From: CAYYFV01 sp964451705
GTDB lineage: Bacteria; Patescibacteriota; Gracilibacteria; UBA1369; GCA-2718715
NCBI GenBank assembly: GCA_964451705.1
Contig: CAYVIV010000035.1
Coordinates: 1-6,020, forward strand
Direction: 5' to 3'
Length of the DNA stretch: 6,020 nucleotides
Part shown: positions 1 through 4,594 of the stretch, piece after piece
Position numbering within the stretch: position 1 is the stretch's first letter
Layout of the letters: every line of letters begins with the position of its first letter
The notes under the pieces: generated by a model
What the model was told of the DNA's origin: nothing
The model's input: only the letters and a program-made list of their open reading frames with translations
The model's database searches: none
Position numbers and translations under genes: made by a program

Positions 1-1059
1 GCCCATTCGGTTTATGGAGAAGAATTGCAAAAAATTTATGAACTAATGCTCAAGCAAGATTTTGTGCAGGCAGATTTTCCAGGTGCATACCGGGAAGTTA
101 CTGCTATCGATGACTATGTGACTAAACTGCATAGTTTTTTAAACTTAAAACGACCTCTAAAGGTAATTATAGATACTGGTAATGGTGTTGGTGGTCCATT
201 TATGGATGCTATATTTAAACACCCTATGTTAGATGTAGAGGTTTTGTTTCAAGATTTGGATCCAGAATTTCCAAACCATCCTGCAAATCCAGAAAAGGCT
301 GAAAACATGCAGGATTTGGCAGAAGCGGTAGTGGAGCGCAAGGCGGATATTGGTTTAGGTTTCGATGCAGATGCCGATAGGTTGGGTATGGTCGATGAAA
401 AGGGAAAATTTCATGGTTGTGATTTGCTATTAATGTTACTTGCTGAAGATTTTTTATCGAGAAATCCTGGGGAGACTATCATCTTTGATCCTAAAATTTC
501 TAAGGTCGTCGAAAACCGAATTGCTGAGCTTGGTGGCAAACCCTATCGATTTAAAACTGGCCATTCTTTTATAGAGGCCGAAATGGAAGCCAAAAATATC
601 AAGTTTGGTGGTGAACTCTCTGGTCATTATTTTTTCCATGAGGATTACTACGGTTTCGACGATGCTATGGTAGCTGCTATGCGCTTGTTATCGATTGTTT
701 CTCAGGCTGAATTTCCAGTGAGTCAATTCTTTGCGAATTTACCTAAGGTGTTTGTGACTCCAGAGGTTAGAATCCCTTGTGCAGATGCTATTAAGTTTCA
801 GGTGATTGACTCTGTAATTGAAAAACTAAAGGCTCAAAATTTAAAAATATCGACTTTAGATGGAGTCTTTTTTGAGTTAAATTCTACAACCTGGGCTGTT
901 TGTCGATGTTCTAATACTGCACCTCAGTTAACTTTTCGTTTTGAATCTCAATCGAAAGATGATTTGCACAAAGCAATTAATGTCATTTTAGATGCTTTGG
1001 CAGATTACCAGGAGTTAGATTTAACTAAGGTTATGGATTTACTAACACAAGATTTTTAG
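1..1059 (+). CDS. algC: AlgC-type phosphomannomutase/phosphoglucomutase (5' truncated by window)
   Basis: Cytoplasmic alpha-D-phosphohexomutase interconverting the 1- and 6-phosphates of mannose or glucose, feeding sugar-nucleotide and surface-polysaccharide synthesis. The frame is open from base 1, so the TTG at 25 is only an internal codon. About 352 residues are visible; AlgC proteins are about 460, so roughly 110 N-terminal residues are missing, including domain I with the catalytic phosphoserine loop. Seen here: the domain II opening TGNGVGG (175-195), the metal-binding loop DADADR (364-381), the domain III sugar loop GELSGH followed by YFF and YYGFDD (610-660), and the domain IV phosphate loop RCSNTAP (904-924). 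The FPNH...NPEKAEN stretch and the YGFDD stretch resemble AlgC more than CpsG. The usual DGDGDR loop has alanine in place of both glycines, but all three aspartates are kept. Ends in TAG with no clear terminator. Family is secure; sugar preference is inferred. Confidence 0.93.
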   Translation, partial: AHSVYGEELQKIYELMLKQDFVQADFPGAYREVTAIDDYVTKLHSFLNLKRPLKVIIDTGNGVGGPFMDAIFKHPMLDVEVLFQDLDPEFPNHPANPEKAENMQDLAEAVVERKADIGLGFDADADRLGMVDEKGKFHGCDLLLMLLAEDFLSRNPGETIIFDPKISKVVENRIAELGGKPYRFKTGHSFIEAEMEAKNIKFGGELSGHYFFHEDYYGFDDAMVAAMRLLSIVSQAEFPVSQFFANLPKVFVTPEVRIPCADAIKFQVIDSVIEKLKAQNLKISTLDGVFFELNSTTWAVCRCSNTAPQLTFRFESQSKDDLHKAINVILDALADYQELDLTKVMDLLTQDF

Positions 1060-1065
1060 AAGACC

Positions 1066-1094
1066 TTTTTTAGATGGTATTTTTATGCTATAAT
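1066..1094 (+). promoter_or_regulatory. Sigma70-type promoter with extended -10, for the rpiB-like/rpe pair
   Basis: A perfect TATAAT lies at 1089-1094 and is preceded directly by TGC (1086-1088), giving a textbook extended -10. A weak T-rich -35 (TTTTTT, 1066-1071) sits 17 bp upstream. Transcription would start near 1101, just after the phosphohexomutase gene, leaving a leader of about 138 nt before the ATG at 1239. The whole 13-bp repeat array would then be transcribed as 5' UTR. Seen by consensus match only; no start-site data. Confidence 0.72.
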
Positions 1095-1125
1095 AAGAGG
1101 AACTAAACAGACTCAAAATTTCTCA

Positions 1126-1225
1126 GTATGGCAAGCGAGTACTCTAAGCAAGTACTTTAAGCAACTGTTCTAAGCAAGTACTCTCAGTACTCTAAGTAAG
1201 CATTCTAAGCAAGCACTCTAAGCAT
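1126..1225 (+). repeat. Degenerate 13-bp tandem repeat array in the rpiB-like leader
   Basis: Seven units of consensus GTACTCTAAGCAA begin at 1139, 1152, 1165, 1178, 1187, 1200 and 1213. The fourth is shortened to 9 bp (GTACTCTCA). A more diverged unit (GTATGGCAAGCGA, 8 of 13 matching) precedes them at 1126. Every full unit from 1139 on keeps the core TAAG, and several unit junctions form AGTACT or GAGTACTC palindromes. The unit length is not a multiple of three and most units carry TAA, so the array is not coding. It lies wholly between the extended -10 promoter and the start codon. Its function is unknown: repeated protein-binding sites, a structured leader or a slippage-prone tract are all possible. 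Confidence 0.88.
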
Positions 1226-1238
1226 TAAAAAATTTTTT

Positions 1239-1670
1239 ATGATAAAAACAGTTTACATAGGATCGGATAACCATGGTTATAAGTTTAAAAAGCACTTAAT
1301 ACGTGATTTAAAGCAAGATGGTTTAGTTTTGGTGGATTTAGGAGTTTACAAGATTGAAGAGCAAGCGTCTCTAGAGGTTTTAGGTCGCGAGGTAGGCGAG
1401 AAAGTTTCCCAGGATCCTGAGTCTATTGGTATTCTTATTCAAGAAAAAGGACTCGATATGTGCATAATTGCCGATAAAATGGCAGATGTGCACTCTACAG
1501 TTTGTTTAAGAGCTAAAGAGATTGAGTATGATACTCAAAATTGTAATACACTTTGTTTAAACCAAAGTTGCATGGACTATCCAGACTCGCTGTTGGCTGT
1601 GCGTAAATTGATTCATTATAGAAACGATCATAAGCAAGTCCCTGATTCAACTAAACCAAGTGACTCATAA
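1239..1670 (+). CDS. RpiB/LacAB-family sugar-phosphate isomerase homologue, catalytic residues lost
   Basis: 143 residues, close to the usual RpiB length of about 150. The N-terminus MIKTVYIGSDNHGYKFK matches the RpiB opening (GxDHxG), and SIGILIQEKGLDMCIIADKMA (62-82) aligns with the region that normally reads GILI-CGTG-xGxSIAANK. The catalytic Cys position is Gln68, the CGTG anion loop has become QEKG, the conserved DYP segment near residue 43 is absent, and the catalytic His (E. coli His99) aligns with Asn101. The alternative Glu catalyst of mycobacterial RpiB also aligns with a non-acidic residue (Met74). Five cysteines (75, 89, 102, 106, 111) cluster in the C-terminal half. The fold is supported; ribose-5-phosphate isomerase activity is doubtful. 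ATG 1239 is favoured because it fits the family N-terminus and an in-frame TAA lies at 1206-1208. It has no Shine-Dalgarno. It ends 10 nt before the preferred rpe start. Confidence 0.85.
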   Translation: MIKTVYIGSDNHGYKFKKHLIRDLKQDGLVLVDLGVYKIEEQASLEVLGREVGEKVSQDPESIGILIQEKGLDMCIIADKMADVHSTVCLRAKEIEYDTQNCNTLCLNQSCMDYPDSLLAVRKLIHYRNDHKQVPDSTKPSDS

Positions 1671-1680
1671 ACAATACAAT

Positions 1681-2358
1681 ATGAATTTAGAAAAAAGAAA
1701 ATTTAAAATCGGAGCATCGGTAATGGCAGCTGATTTTAAAAATCTAGATCATGATTTAAAATCTATCTTGCATGCTGGCGTTGATTTTTGGCATTTAGAT
1801 GTAATGGATGGCAACTATGTGCCTAACTTTACTGTTGGTTTGCCAATTTTAGATGCTTTGCCAGAAACTATCCCCGTGCAGATTCATTTTATGGTTTTGG
1901 ATCCTCTCAAGGTATATCAAGTCTTTGCTGAGCATTTAAAGTCTAAGTTTTTGCACTGTGAGTTTGTTTTTCATGCGGAAGTTTTGGAGACTGCTCAAAT
2001 CACGGAACTTTCTAGGGAACTAAGGGCAAATGGCCATAAGTTTGCGATTGCTGTAAATCCATCAACACCAGTCCAGCAGTTAGACGATGTTTTAGATTGT
2101 TTGGATTCGGTTGTGATTATGGGTGTGAATCCTGGCTTTTGTGGACAAAAATTGATTCCTGGTGTGATCTCAAAGGCTGAATACTTAAAAATCAAGGCAC
2201 CTGAACTCAAAATCTATTTAGATGGTGGAGTCAATCCAAAAAGCCTTGAGTCTGTCAATCTTAATTTTATAGATGCTTTGATTTCTGGGTCATATTTATT
2301 TTCGAAAAATAAGACTGAAGAAAGACAAGAATTAATACATGGGCTCCTAGAATTATAG
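1681..2358 (+). CDS. rpe: Ribulose-phosphate 3-epimerase
   Basis: Cytoplasmic TIM-barrel metalloenzyme interconverting D-ribulose 5-phosphate and D-xylulose 5-phosphate in the pentose phosphate pathway. From the ATG at 1681 it is 225 residues, the same as E. coli Rpe. Seen in order (numbering from this ATG): the N-terminal strand GASVMAADF, then WHLDVMDGNYVPN with metal ligands His38 and Asp40, QIHFMV with His69, FHAE, the flexible-loop region MGVNPGFCGQ (147-156), LDGGV with the second acid-base Asp181, and the phosphate-binding SGS. All expected catalytic and metal residues are present. A longer form from GTG 1660 would add seven residues and overlap the rpiB-like gene by 11 nt; I prefer 1681 because it is an ATG and the length fits. 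Neither start has a clear Shine-Dalgarno. Position directly after the rpiB-like gene suggests co-transcription. Confidence 0.95.
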   Translation: MNLEKRKFKIGASVMAADFKNLDHDLKSILHAGVDFWHLDVMDGNYVPNFTVGLPILDALPETIPVQIHFMVLDPLKVYQVFAEHLKSKFLHCEFVFHAEVLETAQITELSRELRANGHKFAIAVNPSTPVQQLDDVLDCLDSVVIMGVNPGFCGQKLIPGVISKAEYLKIKAPELKIYLDGGVNPKSLESVNLNFIDALISGSYLFSKNKTEERQELIHGLLEL

Positions 2359-2407
2359 GTTTTTCATAAGACACAGCAGAATATTGTAAAATATACTTTG
2401 TTTTTTG

Positions 2408-2416
2408 TGTTAAAAT
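2408..2416 (+). promoter_or_regulatory. Candidate extended -10 promoter upstream of the 448-residue gene
   Basis: TGT followed by TAAAAT (2411-2416, five of six consensus bases) forms an extended -10 in the 128-nt spacer after rpe. No convincing -35 sits 16-18 bp upstream; a TTGTAA at 2384-2389 is too far (21 bp). Transcription would begin near 2423, giving a leader of about 64 nt. A TATACT at 2392-2397 is a competing -10. Supported by consensus only. Confidence 0.42.
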
Positions 2417-2486
2417 ATTTGTACTCAAAGCGATTTTTTTCGCACTTATCAAGGGTATTTTAATTTGTCAAACTTAGCACGAGCTA

Positions 2487-3833
2487 ATGCGTACTTTAAT
2501 AACTGGGTCAATCTCACCGAAACTTTTAAAATTAATGCCACAACTGTGTGCTAATTTATTACGAACAAGAAAGGTTGAGTACTTAGAGTCTTTGTCTGTG
2601 AGTACTCAGGATATAGCTGATATGCCGGTCGAAACTTTTAGCATTGCTGTCATAGACCCTGTTGTCAAAAATCCTCAGGAGCACAGTGAATTAATAGATG
2701 TTTTTCAGGAGATATTTTGCAATTATTATTCTGATTTGTCAGAAGCACTTTTATTTGAATTAGATCAAACTGCAAGCGATATTGTGGAAAATTTACAGGA
2801 GTATTTTAACGATTTCAATCTACATCATGCAGAACTGAGAATTATACGAAATTATATTAAAGCCACAGGTAAATATGCATTTCTAATGTTTATCAGATCG
2901 AGTGATTACAATTTTTTAGTTTCTATAGATCAAGCTGAGTTTTTAAAGGCTGAATTTGAAACCTTAGCAGACGATCTAGAAATAGATGAACTCTTAAAGT
3001 TCTTAGAGAAAATCATTCCCAAAGCCGAAGCCTTTATTATGGGTAACCCTTTTTGTCCAAATTTTTTTGCAAAGTCAGGTGTTTACCAAAAAATACAAGC
3101 TATTTTAGATTTTAACTATGAACATGTTTTTGAGCAAATGCCAGAATATTTTGTGTATCAATCCTATGGACAGCAAAATTTTCAACCTTTTGTTATCAAA
3201 GCAGATTGTTTAGAAAAAATTCAGGCGAATGCAGACAACTGGGATCTATATCAGGCTTACTTGTTAGATTGTTTGGCTATAGAATTATTTGTAGCCGAAG
3301 ATGCTATAGTCTGGGCGGTAGCAAAAGCTAAGCAGTTGTTTTATTCTGGTGAGTATTTCTTGAGTTACAAGGCATTTTTGAAGGCCCATAGTTTTGTTTT
3401 GCAAGAATTGAAATTACTGAGTAGTGAGCTAAACTCTCCAAAAATGTTCAACTTACGAATTCAAAGTTTGTCACCCATGCATAAACAAGCCTTTGAAGAA
3501 ATTGATGCTCATCTGCAAACTCTCAGAAGATTTCAAATAGCTGGGATTCAAAGATCTTTTGGAGAGAACTCTGAGTTAATGCAAATTTACAGCTTAATGC
3601 AAGACGCCTTACAGCAGTTTAAGTTTTTGACAACAAATATAGAGGTCATTAGTTTTTTAAATTTTCAACCAACTCAGCTTATTCAAAAAAATTTAGATTT
3701 GGATTCAAAGCAGCAGGGGATTATAGCAGATATTCAAAATGGACGTTGGAGTTTTTCCCAGGAGTTTTTTGACGAAATGGACCAAAAATCTTATAACGAT
3801 AGTAATTGTCGAGTTGTCGACTTGTTAATTTAG
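2487..3833 (+). CDS. Uncharacterised 448-residue protein
   Basis: I do not recognise a family. The protein is rich in Leu, Phe, Gln, Glu and Asp, visibly acidic, with no signal peptide and no membrane-length hydrophobic run, so it is probably cytoplasmic. It reads as largely helical, with amphipathic stretches around residues 60-115, 145-180, 255-315 and 335-385. Residues 279-303 (AKQLF...GEY...AFLKAHSF) resemble one tetratricopeptide-type helical hairpin. This is a weak match and no second unit is obvious. Six cysteines are scattered (21, 78, 190, 241, 262, 441) without a metal-site pattern. No catalytic motif is apparent. ATG 2487 is the first start after an in-frame TAG at 2475-2477; only a weak GAG precedes it. 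Codon use is AT-ending like its neighbours, so it is a genuine gene rather than a recent import. It may be lineage-restricted. Confidence 0.82.
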   Translation: MRTLITGSISPKLLKLMPQLCANLLRTRKVEYLESLSVSTQDIADMPVETFSIAVIDPVVKNPQEHSELIDVFQEIFCNYYSDLSEALLFELDQTASDIVENLQEYFNDFNLHHAELRIIRNYIKATGKYAFLMFIRSSDYNFLVSIDQAEFLKAEFETLADDLEIDELLKFLEKIIPKAEAFIMGNPFCPNFFAKSGVYQKIQAILDFNYEHVFEQMPEYFVYQSYGQQNFQPFVIKADCLEKIQANADNWDLYQAYLLDCLAIELFVAEDAIVWAVAKAKQLFYSGEYFLSYKAFLKAHSFVLQELKLLSSELNSPKMFNLRIQSLSPMHKQAFEEIDAHLQTLRRFQIAGIQRSFGENSELMQIYSLMQDALQQFKFLTTNIEVISFLNFQPTQLIQKNLDLDSKQQGIIADIQNGRWSFSQEFFDEMDQKSYNDSNCRVVDLLI

Positions 3834-3849
3834 TATAAAGGCCTATACT
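3822..3849 (+). promoter_or_regulatory. Candidate sigma70 promoter for the DedA-family gene
   Basis: TTGTTA (3822-3827, four of six) and TATACT (3844-3849, five of six) are separated by 16 bp. The -35 lies inside the last codons of the preceding gene, and transcription would begin near 3856, about 27 nt before the ATG at 3883. The -35 is the last of three near-repeats of TTGTYRAN starting at 3806, 3814 and 3822. The -10 forms the right arm of a 7-bp dyad. Confidence 0.45.
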
Positions 3850-3850
3850 A
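3831..3850 (+). repeat. Perfect 7-bp inverted repeat overlapping stop codon and -10
   Basis: TAGTATA (3831-3837) and TATACTA (3844-3850) are exact reverse complements around the 6-nt centre AAGGCC. The left arm begins with the TAG stop of the 448-residue gene and the right arm contains the candidate -10 of the next gene. As DNA it could be an operator; as RNA it would be a short AU-rich hairpin. No U-tract follows it directly, so it is a poor intrinsic terminator. Confidence 0.55.
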
Positions 3851-3882
3851 TCAATAATTATGTTTTAATGACTGGTTTTTAA

Positions 3883-4530
3883 ATGTCTTTTTTTACAGAT
3901 TTAGTAATGAATTTGTCGAATGTAGTGCCCTTGCCCTTGTTTACATTTTTAGGTGGTTTTTTGGAGGAGCTTATTGCCCCAATTCCATCCCCAGTCATTA
4001 TGACCTTTGTTGGAGCGGCTCTAAAAACTATGCAGCTGCCAATTTGGACTCTTTTGCTATATGGGGTTTTAGGAGGGATTGGTAAAACTCTTGGGGCTAG
4101 TGTTTTATATTTTTTGGCTGATAAATTTGAAGATTTCTTTACTAAAACCTTGGGACCATTTTTTGGGGTAAAGCCTCATCATTTCGAGAAATATGGTGCT
4201 AAACTTTCGGAAAGTAAAAATCTAAAATATTGGATTTTGGGAGTCAGAGCTTTCCCTTTGGCCCCTAGTGCTGTAGTTAGCTTGCTGTCTGGAGTCTTTA
4301 AAGTAGATTTTAAAATCTATTTTTGGTACAGCTTGATTGGTTGCATTGTTAGAGACTTTATATATGTCCTGATCGGTTATAGTGCTAGTAGTGTTTGGTT
4401 TGATTTTATGTCTAAATTTGATGTGTTAGAGAAGCTTTTATCGATTACAGTTGCTATTGCTGCTGTTTACTATTTCTACTGTCTTTACAAACGTCGTAAA
4501 TCGAAGGTGAAAGTTGAATCTATAAATTAA
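3883..4530 (+). CDS. DedA/VTT-domain (SNARE-associated) inner-membrane protein
   Basis: 215 residues, typical DedA size. Members are polytopic inner-membrane proteins; characterised ones move lipids such as undecaprenyl phosphate or phosphatidylethanolamine across the membrane, or support proton-motive force and envelope integrity. Seen: an N-terminal re-entrant-type segment with FLEELIAPIPSP (26-37), which fits the family's E...PxP motif; a glycine-rich helix LLYGVLGGIGKTLGASVLYFLADKF (58-82); then the second half with HFEKYGAKL (100-108), GVRAFPLAPSAVVSLLSGV (120-138) carrying the conserved Arg122, a helix near 146-168, and a C-terminal helix (about 183-202) ending in a basic YKRRKSKVK tail, likely cytoplasmic. 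The glutamate that often follows PxP is replaced by Pro37. ATG 3883 directly follows a TAA (3880-3882) closing a four-codon ORF; no Shine-Dalgarno. Substrate cannot be read from sequence. Confidence 0.88.
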   Translation: MSFFTDLVMNLSNVVPLPLFTFLGGFLEELIAPIPSPVIMTFVGAALKTMQLPIWTLLLYGVLGGIGKTLGASVLYFLADKFEDFFTKTLGPFFGVKPHHFEKYGAKLSESKNLKYWILGVRAFPLAPSAVVSLLSGVFKVDFKIYFWYSLIGCIVRDFIYVLIGYSASSVWFDFMSKFDVLEKLLSITVAIAAVYYFYCLYKRRKSKVKVESIN

Positions 4531-4551
4531 AAGTACAACTGTCTTTACAAA
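4478..4551 (+). repeat. 14-bp direct repeat with 60-bp period spanning the dedA stop
   Basis: ACTGTCTTTACAAA occurs exactly at 4478-4491, inside the last codons of the DedA gene, and again at 4538-4551 in the intergenic spacer. The flanks differ on both sides. The second copy supplies the candidate -35 (TTTACA) and the left arm of the first stem-loop before the phosphatase gene. It may be the trace of a short duplication or a paired binding site. Confidence 0.7.
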
Positions 4552-4572
4552 AAGGTTTGTATGTTTTAAGAT
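4544..4572 (+). promoter_or_regulatory. Candidate promoter for the PPP-family phosphatase gene
   Basis: TTTACA (4544-4549, five of six for -35) and TAAGAT (4567-4572, four of six for -10) are spaced by 17 bp. Transcription from here would begin near 4579, leaving only about 12 nt of leader, so the downstream dyad would then act at DNA level rather than as an RNA hairpin. Moderate-to-weak consensus match. Confidence 0.38.
4546..4561 (+). promoter_or_regulatory. Short stem-loop upstream of the phosphatase gene
   Basis: TACAAA (4546-4551) and TTTGTA (4556-4561) are exact reverse complements around AAGG. The right arm shares 4560-4561 with the extended outer stem of the next hairpin, so the two structures could compete. 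A TGTTTT run follows, giving a feeble resemblance to an intrinsic terminator for the DedA gene, but the stem is almost entirely A-U. Confidence 0.4.
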
Positions 4573-4594
4573 TTTGTTTGAATCTTAAAATATG
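4560..4594 (+). promoter_or_regulatory. Long dyad sequestering the phosphatase start codon
   Basis: TTTTAAGATT (4564-4573) and AATCTTAAAA (4581-4590) form a perfect 10-bp inverted repeat around a 7-nt loop. In RNA the stem extends four more pairs, 4560-4563 with 4591-4594 (two A-U and two G-U), which places the AUG at 4592 in the stem. It has only one G-C pair, so it would melt easily. A second in-frame ATG at 4598 lies just outside. Structure is read by eye. Confidence 0.6.

Noticed and set aside
25..1059. TTG at 25 as the true start of the phosphohexomutase.
   Set aside because: The frame is open to base 1 and the family needs about 110 more N-terminal residues, including the phosphoserine loop.
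1128..1160. Ten-codon ORF (MASEYSKQVL) starting in the first repeat unit, possible leader peptide.
   Set aside because: No ribosome binding site and the codons are simply the repeat sequence; no attenuator structure follows.
1126..1225. The 13-bp array as a CRISPR array.
   Set aside because: Units are too short, contiguous without spacers, and no cas genes are present.
2430..2447. GCGA/TCGC hairpin around a T-run after rpe, as an intrinsic terminator.
   Set aside because: Only four base pairs and the T-run is in the loop rather than after the stem.
3860..3882. Mini-ORFs ATG-TTT-TAA and ATG-ACT-GGT-TTT-TAA before the DedA start.
   Set aside because: Trivially short in AT-rich DNA; the second abuts the start codon but there is no evidence of translation.
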